Below are positions 13,246-19,912 of a stretch of 22,670 bases of DNA, piece after piece. How positions within the stretch are numbered: the first letter of the stretch is position 1; every line of letters starts with the position of its first letter. The position numbers and the translations under genes were made by a program. The stretch comes from a virus, in IMG/VR virus record IMGVR_UViG_3300036398_003866, positions 1 through 22,670 of that record, one strand, 5' to 3'. The notes below the pieces were generated by a model that saw only the letters and a list, made by a program, of their open reading frames with translations, ran no database searches and was not told the origin of the DNA.

Positions 13246-14511
13246 TCAGGTGGTCGGGGCCTTGAGGAACTTCACGTGGCCGTCCACACCGCCGACGTAG
13301 TCGGAGTCGCTGCGCAGGACGGTCCGGAAGGTCACCAGGTCCGAGCTGAACGCGAACTCGTCGCTGCGCTCGAACCGGACGTTGGCCACGTCCCGGATGT
13401 AGAAGTTCGAGAAGTTCCCGAACGCCATGTGGGTCCCACCCGCCGTCGCGAACGTCGTGACGTTGGGGTCGAGCACCATCGGGTAGCCGAGCAGCCGGTC
13501 AGGCTCGCCTGCGGTCAGCGTCGGCTCCCACAGCGGCCGGCCCGTCGTGTCGGTGATCCGACGGATCTTCGCCGCGTTGGTGTCGAGCGTGAACCAGTAG
13601 GCACCGAGCGACCGGGCCTGCGGGTTGACCGAGTAGACCAGGTCCACGAGGTTGCCGTAGGACGGCACCCCGGTGGCTGCGGTCTGGGCGGTCGCCCCGA
13701 CGGACTGGGTCGTCATGATGCCCTTGGGCTTCGAGGAACCCGAGCCGGTGACGTAGTCGCTGTCGGTCACCCGGGCGATGGCCTGGGCGGTGTCCCGGGC
13801 GATGAACCCGAGCATGTCGATGCCCGTGTCGGCCAGCAGCTCGCTCGACACCTGGGTGAGCACACCGTACTTCCAGGCGTTGAGGGTGGTCTTGCCGAAG
13901 GTCGGCTCGACCTCGCCGATGGCCGTGCCCTCACCGCGGATCGCCGCCGTCGAGCGGGTCGCCACGTGGGGGATCTCGAGGGCCTCACCCGACTGGGTCG
14001 TGAGCACCGTTACGTTGAGGTTCCGGGCCCCGGTGTAGAACTCGACGTACTCGACCAGCTGCCGCTGGAACGACGTCGGCACCGTGTTGCCGCCGAGGGC
14101 TGCGGTGTCCTCGAGGAGGTCACGCAGCTCGCGGGCGTCGGCACCCGAACGGATCAGGCGCTTCTCCCGCCACGCCGGGCCGAGGTCGAGGTCGATGCTG
14201 CGGATCTCGCCGCGGAGGAAGCGGGTCATCTCGTCGACCTGCTTCTCGGACCGGCGGGTCATCTCGGCCTCGGCGATGACCGGCTCGTACGCGGCCCGGG
14301 CCACGGAGGCCTCGCGCTCACGCTGCTCGATGTCGAGGAACGACCGGATCTGGCCGTCCTTCTCGTCGATGTCCCGGTTGATGGCGTCCCACTTGGCCTG
14401 CTCCTCGCCGGTGAGCTCGCGCGCCTCGCGCTCCGCCACCTCGAGCAGCTCCTTGGCCTCGTGCCACGCACGCTGCCGCGCGTCGCGCAGCTGGTTCAGG
14501 TAGTTCTGCAT
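13246..14511 (-). CDS. Major capsid protein, HK97 fold
   Basis: A 421-residue protein. Residues 1-110 are highly charged and helical (RDARQRAWHEAKELLEVAER, KWDAINRDIDEKDGQIRSFL), the scaffold-like delta domain removed by the protease in HK97-type phages. The capsid fold follows: ALGGNTVPTSFQRQLVEYVE at about 138-157, then the E-loop and P-domain (SGEALEIPHV, EVEPTFGKTTLNAWKYGVLT, VSSELLADTGIDMLGFIARD) and the A-domain with SDYVTGSGSSKPKGIM, LVDLVYSVNPQ, LLGYPMVLDPN and FGNFSNFYIRDV. AAGGA lies about eight bases before the ATG. The exact cleavage site is not visible. Upstream are the protease and two small genes; downstream is the hairpin region that separates it from the sugar cassette. Confidence 0.95.
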   Translation of the reverse strand: MQNYLNQLRDARQRAWHEAKELLEVAEREARELTGEEQAKWDAINRDIDEKDGQIRSFLDIEQREREASVARAAYEPVIAEAEMTRRSEKQVDEMTRFLRGEIRSIDLDLGPAWREKRLIRSGADARELRDLLEDTAALGGNTVPTSFQRQLVEYVEFYTGARNLNVTVLTTQSGEALEIPHVATRSTAAIRGEGTAIGEVEPTFGKTTLNAWKYGVLTQVSSELLADTGIDMLGFIARDTAQAIARVTDSDYVTGSGSSKPKGIMTTQSVGATAQTAATGVPSYGNLVDLVYSVNPQARSLGAYWFTLDTNAAKIRRITDTTGRPLWEPTLTAGEPDRLLGYPMVLDPNVTTFATAGGTHMAFGNFSNFYIRDVANVRFERSDEFAFSSDLVTFRTVLRSDSDYVGGVDGHVKFLKAPTT

Positions 14512-14606
14512 CTGACTGAGTCCTTGTTCAATGCCCTCAGGGGCACAGGACGGATGGGGGAATGCCCGGTGCGTGGCGCGCGGCCGGACGGGGTATTGCG
14601 GAGAAG

Positions 14607-14641
14607 TTGCCGTCGGTGGTTGCGAACCGGCCGACGGACAA
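14607..14641 (-). promoter_or_regulatory. Hairpin upstream of the capsid gene
   Basis: The stretch folds as TTG/CAA, then CCGTCGG/CCGACGG, then GGTT/AACC around a GCG loop, with small bulges. On the minus strand it lies between the stop of the 111-aa gene and the capsid start, about 95 bases before the ATG. It is followed at once by CTTCTCCG, as the hairpin after the capsid gene is. It may set the 5' end of a processed capsid mRNA or act as an attenuator. No promoter is recognised in the 162-base gap. Confidence 0.4.
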
Positions 14642-14650
14642 CCAGAACGG

Positions 14651-14668
14651 CGGCGGCACGAACCGCCG
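14651..14668 (-). promoter_or_regulatory. Short GC hairpin after the 111-aa gene
   Basis: A perfect six-base-pair stem CGGCGG/CCGCCG with a six-base loop. On the minus strand it begins about six bases past the stop codon of the 14674-15009 gene. It lacks a U-run. With the hairpin at 14607-14641 it makes the gap before the capsid gene highly structured. Confidence 0.3.
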
Positions 14669-14673
14669 AGACC

Positions 14674-15009
14674 TCAGGTGTACGAGTCGAGAATCCGACG
14701 GGTCCACGACACCGCCGGATCACCACCCCACGCGGCCCACGCCACCCGACCCGGGCTCGGATAGCCCGGCTCACCAGGCGAGAACCCCTCGCCCTGCTTG
14801 TCGGCCTCGTGGCGGGCCAGATACGACGCGATCCTCCGGACCGTGTCCAAACTCACAGGCTCACCGTTGGCGAGCTGCGCTGCCCGGCGCCGACCGACTG
14901 CGGTGAATCCGCCGCCGGCGTGCCCTTCGGCGATCCAGGCAAGCGCCCGTTGCGCTTCTTCCCGGACCCCGTCGGGCGGCCGCCAAGGCTCCCGAACTTC
15001 TAGGCGCAC
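14674..15009 (-). CDS. Conserved phage protein of unknown function (GFSPGE/GYPSPGRVAW type)
   Basis: A 111-residue soluble protein. I recognise the pattern RALAWIAEGHAGGG, then TAVGRRRAAQLANGEPVSLD, RHEADKQGEGFSPGE (67-80) and GYPSPGRVAWAAWGGD (82-97). It recurs in many phages as a small protein or as a domain attached to head-region proteins, without a known function that I can name. Conserved Trp, Gly and Pro residues suggest a compact fold, and the ARHEADK helix is a good candidate for an interaction surface. The GTG at 15009 overlaps the four-cysteine gene by ten bases and has no good ribosome site, so translation is probably coupled. It sits between protease and capsid genes and may act in head assembly. 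Start position is uncertain. Confidence 0.6.
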   Translation of the reverse strand: MRLEVREPWRPPDGVREEAQRALAWIAEGHAGGGFTAVGRRRAAQLANGEPVSLDTVRRIASYLARHEADKQGEGFSPGEPGYPSPGRVAWAAWGGDPAVSWTRRILDSYT

Positions 15010-15335
15010 GGTGGGACACGCCGCTTCAGCAGCGCCAGGTGCCGCTTACGGACCGACTCGCCGCCCAGCAACTCGACGGGGATCACCCACAGTTTGCACA
15101 CACCCGCTGGGGAGATCTCACCGTCGACGATCTCGCATGCCTGCGGACCTTCGTAGAACCAGCAGTTCGCACAGACCATCCCGTCACCGGCGAACGGCGA
15201 CTCGGCCACATAGTGCGCACCGTCCGGGCCGATGCCCTGATCCCACTTGCCGAGCAGATCAGCGATCTCCTCGAGCGTCTCGTACATCAGCTGCTGGCGA
15301 GGCGCCGCCTCGTACATCGAGTCCTCGAGGCTCAC
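15000..15335 (-). CDS. Four-cysteine (HiPIP-like) small phage protein
   Basis: A 111-residue protein from the GTG at 15335 (GTGA overlap with the protease stop). Four cysteines are spaced C55-x2-C58-x8-C67-x12-C80 in the segment beginning VCANCWFYEGPQACEIV and ending SPAGVCKLWVIP. This resembles the Cys pattern of high-potential iron-sulfur protein-like domains found in some phage head modules, though the spacing is shorter than in true HiPIPs. It could bind zinc or an iron-sulfur cluster, or the cysteines could form disulfides. The N-terminal third is acidic and helical, and the last 25 residues are basic. It lies between protease and capsid genes. Metal binding and any role in the head are inference. 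Confidence 0.55.
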   Translation of the reverse strand: MSLEDSMYEAAPRQQLMYETLEEIADLLGKWDQGIGPDGAHYVAESPFAGDGMVCANCWFYEGPQACEIVDGEISPAGVCKLWVIPVELLGGESVRKRHLALLKRRVPPCA

Positions 15336-16024
15336 GCCGCCGGGCCCAGCTGCTTCGCCAGCAACGCCAGGCGCAACGCCACCAGGCCCGACGTGGTGCG
15401 CTCCTCCACCAGCTCCGGCACCAAGACCTCGGCGACCTCGGCCTCGAGCTCGTCGGGGAGACGACCCGACCGGATCGCCTCCACCAGCACCCCGGCGTCC
15501 ACGCCCCGCTTGCCGGCCAGATGCTCCACCGCCCGGGTCGCGACCTCCGTGTCGAGGTACGCCGGGTACGTCACCGGCGAGACGTCACCGTTGTGGAGGC
15601 TCACTTCCCGCAACGTCCGCAACGGATAGCCGTCATCGGTGCGATCCCACCGGTCGTCGATCACCCGGAACCCGAAGCTCGACTGGGTGATGTCACCCCG
15701 CTCGATCGAGACCATCAGATCCCGGCCGTACGACGTGTCGGGGATCTTGACCTCGTAGGCCAAACCCCGGTCGTCTTCCTCGAGGTACAACGTGCCGGCC
15801 TTCGACCGGCCGAGGATCAAGCTGGCGTCATGGTTGAACAGGGCCCGCACGTCGGCTTCGCCGATCGTCTTACGGAACGCACCCGGAGCGATGCGCTCCA
15901 CGAACCCGCCGAGGTCCTGCGACAGCCGGTTGAAGACGGCGGCATGCCCCGCGATGCGGAACTCGTCGCCGACCGCCCGGGCCTCGAACTCGGTGGAGTA
16001 GTAACGGCGCTCACTCGGGCGCAT
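15332..16024 (-). CDS. Prohead maturation protease, HK97 (S78) type
   Basis: A 230-residue protein that should cleave the capsid delta domain in the prohead. The family pattern is clear: the N-terminal beta-strand FEARAVGDEFRIAGHAAVFN, then ERIAPGAFRKTIG (43-55), ALFNHDASLILGR (61-73) with the catalytic His65, QSSFGFRV (114-121) with the active-site Ser115 or Ser116, and REVSLHNGDVSPVTYPAY (139-156) containing the conserved acidic residue Glu140. The C-terminal 60 residues are helical and probably serve as scaffold. The ATG at 16024 has GAGGTG close upstream and overlaps the 611-aa gene by 14 bases. Its partner substrate is the capsid protein two genes downstream. Confidence 0.92.
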   Translation of the reverse strand: MRPSERRYYSTEFEARAVGDEFRIAGHAAVFNRLSQDLGGFVERIAPGAFRKTIGEADVRALFNHDASLILGRSKAGTLYLEEDDRGLAYEVKIPDTSYGRDLMVSIERGDITQSSFGFRVIDDRWDRTDDGYPLRTLREVSLHNGDVSPVTYPAYLDTEVATRAVEHLAGKRGVDAGVLVEAIRSGRLPDELEAEVAEVLVPELVEERTTSGLVALRLALLAKQLGPAA

Positions 16025-17846
16025 TGGTCACCTCACTGATCGCAGCAGCCACAGCCCCCACTAGGCGTTGCTGATGGATCCAACGGGCGGCCTTCGGCCG
16101 CCAGACTCGTTGCACTGCCGAGCAGGCCGCTCGTGTCTCGACCCGTCGACCGCTTCGCACCACACACGCCGACACGGCCCGCACCGGCGCCGCCCGACAT
16201 TCGACCAACGTGCCCCAGCACACCGCCCGAGCCACGACCTCGAAATGGCTGCGCACCGCTGGCGTCGCCACCGGCAGCTGCACCGTGGCCGGCCCGACGA
16301 TGACCCGGACCGAAATGACGAACCGGGTCCGTTGCCGGTACAGCGGCCCGAGCGGTTTCGGCTTCGGATACCAGCTCGAGGCGGGCGGCAGCGGCAAGCC
16401 ACCACCGGCCGAGATGGTTCCCGAACCGTCGAGCAGGCCAGCACCGGAACGGATCGTCGACCCGCCGGCAGCGACCGCACCCGACCCGGCCAGGAGGCCC
16501 GCAGCCGAACGGATCGCCGACCCGGAGGCCGACACGGTGCCGGCCCCGACGATCGTCGCCGCACCGGGTTCGCCGCCGGTAGCCGACAGAGCCCCGGATC
16601 CGGCGAGCTCGGCGCCACCCGACATGAGCCGGCTGCCGGTCGCAGTCACCGCACCCGACCCGGCGATCGCCGCCTGGCCGGTCTTGGCGACATCACTCGA
16701 AGCGCTGATCGTCCCGGTTCCGGCGACGGCAGCCTGTCCGAGCGCGGTCCGCAGACCGCTCCCCGACACACTTCCGTCGCCGACGACCGTCGCCGCACCG
16801 GCCGCCACACGAACCCCGGCCGCCTCGACCGTCCCGGTCCCAGCGACCGCACCGCCCGCGGCGCGCACTGCGACACCCGACCCGGAGACCGCACCCGACC
16901 CGGCCAACGTCGCCAAACCGACCCGGGCCGCAACGCCCGACCCGACGAGCTGACCGTCCCCGGCGACCGCACCGGCACCGAGCCGCACGGCAACCGCCGC
17001 CGCCGACACCGCCCCGGCCCCAGCCAGTGCACCCGCCCGGCCCCGCACTGCGAGACCCGACGCCGACACGGCCCCGTCGCCCGCCACGCTGCCGGTACGG
17101 GACCTGGTCGCAGAACCCGACCCGGAGACCTGACCGTCCCCAGCGACCGCACCCGATCCGCCGCGGCTCGTCACCGCCCGGATCTCGACCGCATGCATCA
17201 GCATCCGGTCGTTCGCCGCCGACGCCGACCCGTCGACCGACGTGTCATTGTCGTTGCGGAACTCGAACGACAGGCGCATCGTGTCGCCGCCGGACGCCTG
17301 CTGGGCGTTCAGACCGGAGACGATCGCGAAGCCGGAACCCGCCGTGTTGGTGAGTGTCCCGCCCGCATTGTCGTACGAGAGGAACCAGCCGCCCGTCGCG
17401 TTGCTCGACGACGCAAACGCACCCAGCGTCGCAGTGACCGTGTCGGCCGTCGTCGATGCGACCGCCGACTGCACCATGCCCCGGTCAGCACCCCGGGCCA
17501 CATCCGTCAGCTCGGCGACACCCCAGATCGCACCGTCAGCCGTCTGACCCGAAGGCACCGCACCCGAGAACGTGATCGCCCCGGCCGACGCCGACGAATC
17601 CGCATAGCCGGCCCACACGGCCATCGACGGCTGCGTGGTACCACCCCCCACGTCGTTGCCGACCCGGGACCAGGTGATGTTGTTGCCGCTGATCGAAGGG
17701 ACCAGCGGCGAACCACCCAGGTCATGGACCGCAAACGCGACCAGGTAGATCTTCCCGGCCGTGGGCGTCCATGACGCAGTGGTGAAATCCCTGGCGTCGG
17801 TGTCGGTCCCGGCGACGTTGAGGGCTGACGCAGCGGAGACAGGCAT
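16011..17846 (-). CDS. Repeat-containing putative virion surface protein (611 aa)
   Basis: Not assigned to a known family. Three parts are visible. Residues 1-225 are Gly/Ala/Ser/Thr-rich and beta-like (KIYLVAFAVHDLGG, GNNITWSRVG, MLMHAVEIRAV), similar in style to beta-sandwich surface domains of environmental phages. Residues 233-482 are twelve tandem units of 20 residues (one has 18) plus a partial thirteenth, with consensus roughly hydrophobic-AG-x-G-x-V-S-G-x-G-x-A-x-R-x-x-A-G. Residues about 486-611 begin PASSWYPKPKPLGP and become Arg-rich with four cysteines (543, 550, 561, 575). GAGGGGGG about four bases before the ATG is a strong ribosome site. Being coded between portal and protease suggests a head-associated fibre, but a tail fibre is possible. 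Its many Ser/Thr and small residues make it a candidate glycan acceptor, which is inference. Confidence 0.72.
   Translation of the reverse strand: MPVSAASALNVAGTDTDARDFTTASWTPTAGKIYLVAFAVHDLGGSPLVPSISGNNITWSRVGNDVGGGTTQPSMAVWAGYADSSASAGAITFSGAVPSGQTADGAIWGVAELTDVARGADRGMVQSAVASTTADTVTATLGAFASSSNATGGWFLSYDNAGGTLTNTAGSGFAIVSGLNAQQASGGDTMRLSFEFRNDNDTSVDGSASAANDRMLMHAVEIRAVTSRGGSGAVAGDGQVSGSGSATRSRTGSVAGDGAVSASGLAVRGRAGALAGAGAVSAAAVAVRLGAGAVAGDGQLVGSGVAARVGLATLAGSGAVSGSGVAVRAAGGAVAGTGTVEAAGVRVAAGAATVVGDGSVSGSGLRTALGQAAVAGTGTISASSDVAKTGQAAIAGSGAVTATGSRLMSGGAELAGSGALSATGGEPGAATIVGAGTVSASGSAIRSAAGLLAGSGAVAAGGSTIRSGAGLLDGSGTISAGGGLPLPPASSWYPKPKPLGPLYRQRTRFVISVRVIVGPATVQLPVATPAVRSHFEVVARAVCWGTLVECRAAPVRAVSACVVRSGRRVETRAACSAVQRVWRPKAARWIHQQRLVGAVAAAISEVTNAPE
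16398..17150 (-). repeat. Twelve and a half tandem 60-base (20-aa) repeats
   Basis: Units start at residues 233, 253, 273, 293, 313, 333, 353, 373, 393, 413, 431, 451 and 471 of the 611-aa protein, so the period is 60 bases with a single 54-base unit. Each unit carries an 'AGxGxV' core followed by an 'SxSG' turn and a variable half, often with one Arg. At DNA level a 17-base string ACCGCACCCGACCCGGC recurs on the plus strand at 16474, 16648 and 16888, with spacings of 174 and 240 bases that match the unit period. Units are diverged, so expansion is not very recent. Confidence 0.85.
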
Positions 17847-17891
17847 TACGCCCCCCTCGGCGTCACGTCACCGCCAGCCATGGCCGGCGGC

Positions 17892-18269
17892 CTAGGTGAA
17901 CGTGTAGGTGAGCGCCGTGAGGTTGAACGTGTCGCCCGCAGTGACCGACACCGAGCTGGTCAACGCACCCGCACCCAGGCAGTTCCCGGCGCTGATGTTG
18001 TCCCACAGCGAGATGTGGCTGTACGTCTCCGTGGCAGCCACGTTCGTCCAGCTCGGCGAGTTGGACAGCGAGATCACCCCGCTCGACGCAGCCCCGAACT
18101 CGACGGCCTTTCGGGTCGTCTCCGTCGCCGCGTTCGACGTGCCGGCCTCACCCGGGTCGCCGGTGTGCAACTTGGCGTACACCGCAGCGGGCGCCGTGAA
18201 CGACGAGCCGTTGCCGCCGCCACGCAGCGCGTTGCCGATGGCGTTCTCGAGGTAGTCCGACATGCTCAC
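17892..18269 (-). CDS. HTGDPG-type phage structural protein (125 aa)
   Basis: A 125-residue protein of a type common in actinobacterial phages and prophages. It has an N-terminal helix (DYLENAIGNAL), YAKLHTGDPGEAGTSNAATE at 31-50, RKAVEFGAASSG, SWTNVAATETYSHISLWD at 73-90 and a beta-rich end (LTSSVSVTAGDTFNL). The pattern fits a small beta-sandwich such as a head decoration or fibre-tip protein. The precise role is not established to my knowledge. GTG at 18269 gives a GTGA overlap with the 98-aa gene; ATG at 18263 is the alternative. It lies between the portal and the 611-aa repeat gene, so these three genes may build one accessory structure on the virion. Confidence 0.65.
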   Translation of the reverse strand: MSMSDYLENAIGNALRGGGNGSSFTAPAAVYAKLHTGDPGEAGTSNAATETTRKAVEFGAASSGVISLSNSPSWTNVAATETYSHISLWDNISAGNCLGAGALTSSVSVTAGDTFNLTALTYTFT

Positions 18270-18562
18270 AGGATCTCGATCTCCAGGTCGTGGGCGAACT
18301 CGGCGCCCGGCGGCAACGGCAGCGGGGCACTCAACCGGTGCAACGTCTCGACAGTCACATCACCCTCGAGCAGCCGCACCTCGTCGAAACGGACCAGCCG
18401 TGCGAACGGACCGAACACCAGCCGGCCACGGATCTGACCGTCCTGGTGGGGGAGTGGTTGGCGGGCGTAGCCGACGGCGACGACCTCGAGGCCGTCGTCG
18501 AACAGGGCGACGGAGAGGCGAGGCGAGTCGAGGGCCCGGAGCAGGAAGGCGCGCAGGCTCAC
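18266..18562 (-). CDS. 98-aa small phage protein following the portal
   Basis: Starts at the GTG at 18562, overlapping the portal stop by GTGA. The upstream in-frame extension to 18862 is an out-of-frame, Arg-rich reading of the portal gene and is rejected. Residues 1-33 (RAFLLRALDSPRLSVALFDD, then EVVAVGYARQ) show a helix followed by strands. The body is made of beta-strand-like pieces (GRLVFGPFARLVRFDEVRLL, VTVETLHRL) and the end has PLPPGAEFAHDLEIEIL. The segment 'VALFDxGxEVVAxGYARQP' resembles short beta proteins that accompany HTGDPG-type proteins in other phages. No function can be given. It is probably structural because of its coupling with the next gene. Confidence 0.6.
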   Translation of the reverse strand: MSLRAFLLRALDSPRLSVALFDDGLEVVAVGYARQPLPHQDGQIRGRLVFGPFARLVRFDEVRLLEGDVTVETLHRLSAPLPLPPGAEFAHDLEIEIL

Positions 18563-19770
18563 TCGTGGACCTCGGTGACACCGTCGACGGGTTCGTCGAA
18601 CTCGGTGAACAGCCGCACGTTGATGTTGCGCATCGCGTCGTCGGGCCCGGTGCCTGCAGGCTCCTCGGGCGGCGTGTTGATCGGGTCGAGGTTCTCCCAG
18701 GCTCGGACCTCGTTGAGCTCGAGGAACCCGGTCTCGATCCCGATCTTGTAGGACTCGTACCGGTCCCGCAGCGCCGAGCGGAGGAACGCGTCGAGGTTCA
18801 CCTTGGCGAACTGGGGGCGGGGCAGCAGCTTCGTGAACGCGCGCTCGATCCGGACGATCCACGGCATCAGCGAATACTTCGTCACGTCCGAGCCCAGCTG
18901 CTCAGTGTTGGCGTACGTCATGCTCGACCCGGACATCGGCGTGAACGGATGCTGCAGGCCGAACAGCCGGTAGATCTGTTCGTCGTTGTACTTGCGAGTC
19001 TCGAGGAACTGCGCCTGGTCCGGTGTGATCGAGATCGGCGTGTAGTTCGCACCGCCGGTCAGGACGGCCGGCAGGTTCGACCGGTTCACCCCGCCGTGCG
19101 CGGCCCGCCACGACTGGGCGAGCTCCTTGGCCTGCTCGGGGGTGACGATGCCCGGCGACGTGATCACCCCGGACGGGGTGGCGCCTTGGGCGAAGAACTT
19201 GGAGCCGTACGTCTGGGCGGCGAGGCCGAGGCCGATCGCGTCCCGGGCTGCGGTGATCGGGTCGACGCCGACCTTCGCGCCGGGGAACAACATCGCCGGG
19301 ATGTGCATGATCTCGCCGTCGAACCGCTGCCCGTTGATCCGGAACGCTTTGCGCATCCCGACCGATTCGACCTGCACCATGTCCGGGTGCATCGGCCACA
19401 ACTCGACGATCTGCCCGCCGTCGTTGCGGGTCACCAGCCAGAACGCATTGCCGCGCAACAGCAGACTCACGATCGTCTGCACGAGGAACGCCACCCGGTC
19501 GGTGTCGACGTTCGGCTGCTCCAACCAGGCCGGCGTCGGAATCGACTCGGTCTGATTCCCGCGGCCCCGATACACGTCGACCGGCAGCATCGCGATCGAG
19601 TCGGAGATCACCCGCACACACGAGAACACAGCCAGCAGCTGCATGCTCGTGTGCTCATCGACCCGCACCCCAGCAGACGACGCCGGGGCGAAATCCAGGT
19701 CGTCGCCGCGGCCCCAAGCCGCCAAGGCTGGATCCCGAATCGCTCGGCTCTCAAACAGCCTTGCCAGCAT
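18559..19770 (-). CDS. Portal protein, HK97 type
   Basis: A 403-residue protein of normal length for this family. It would form the twelve-subunit ring through which DNA enters and leaves the head. Family features: SMQLLAVFSCVRVISDSIAM at 42-61, PVDVYRG, TIVSLLLRGNAFWLVTRNDG at about 99-118, ELWPMHPDMVQV, IMHIPAM, DPITAARDAIGLGLAA, then FFAQGATPSGVI, KYNDEQIYRLFGL with its 'E-I-x-R-x-F' motif, and NLDAFLRSALRDRYESYKIG near the C-terminus. GGAG about six bases before the ATG supports the start, which overlaps the small membrane protein gene by 20 bases. The C-terminal EPVDGVTEVHE tail is acidic. Confidence 0.93.
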   Translation of the reverse strand: MLARLFESRAIRDPALAAWGRGDDLDFAPASSAGVRVDEHTSMQLLAVFSCVRVISDSIAMLPVDVYRGRGNQTESIPTPAWLEQPNVDTDRVAFLVQTIVSLLLRGNAFWLVTRNDGGQIVELWPMHPDMVQVESVGMRKAFRINGQRFDGEIMHIPAMLFPGAKVGVDPITAARDAIGLGLAAQTYGSKFFAQGATPSGVITSPGIVTPEQAKELAQSWRAAHGGVNRSNLPAVLTGGANYTPISITPDQAQFLETRKYNDEQIYRLFGLQHPFTPMSGSSMTYANTEQLGSDVTKYSLMPWIVRIERAFTKLLPRPQFAKVNLDAFLRSALRDRYESYKIGIETGFLELNEVRAWENLDPINTPPEEPAGTGPDDAMRNINVRLFTEFDEPVDGVTEVHE

Positions 19771-19912
19771 TCCGTCTCCGATCGGCCTCGACCGAAACGC
19801 CGAGCAGCACCAAGGCGATCCCGCCGGCCACGACTCCGAGCCAGGGGACCAACATCCAGAAGCCGACGGCGATGACCGCCAGGCCGGCGACTTGCAGCAC
19901 GGTGTGAATCAC
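19751..19912 (-). CDS. 53-aa membrane protein between terminase and portal
   Basis: Starts at the GTG at 19912, forming GTGA with the terminase stop. Two hydrophobic segments at about 5-22 and 25-41 (QVAGLAVIAVGFWMLVPWLG, VVAGGIALVLLGV) are separated by a short Pro/Trp turn, and the C-terminus is basic (EADRRRNAGK). Small membrane proteins at this place are common in actinobacterial phages, without a settled function. The gene is too small to judge by composition alone, but the clear two-helix pattern and tight coupling to both neighbours support it. A role in membrane association of packaging or in superinfection is conceivable but not shown. Confidence 0.68.
   Translation of the reverse strand: MIHTVLQVAGLAVIAVGFWMLVPWLGVVAGGIALVLLGVSVEADRRRNAGKAV

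Noticed and set aside
13126-15003. Long plus-strand open frame of 625 codons opposite the capsid region
   Set aside because: It lies antisense to the well-supported capsid and neighbouring genes, is rich in Arg, His, Gly and Val, and crosses hairpins and gene boundaries; such frames are common in very GC-rich DNA.
16398-17150. CRISPR array or satellite DNA
   Set aside because: The periodic units are in frame, translate to a regular 20-residue protein repeat, and lack identical repeats with unique spacers.
16068-17774. Plus-strand open frame of 568 codons opposite the repeat protein
   Set aside because: Its Arg/Pro/Asp/Thr repeats merely mirror the repetitive DNA of the minus-strand gene, which has a strong ribosome site and coupled neighbours.
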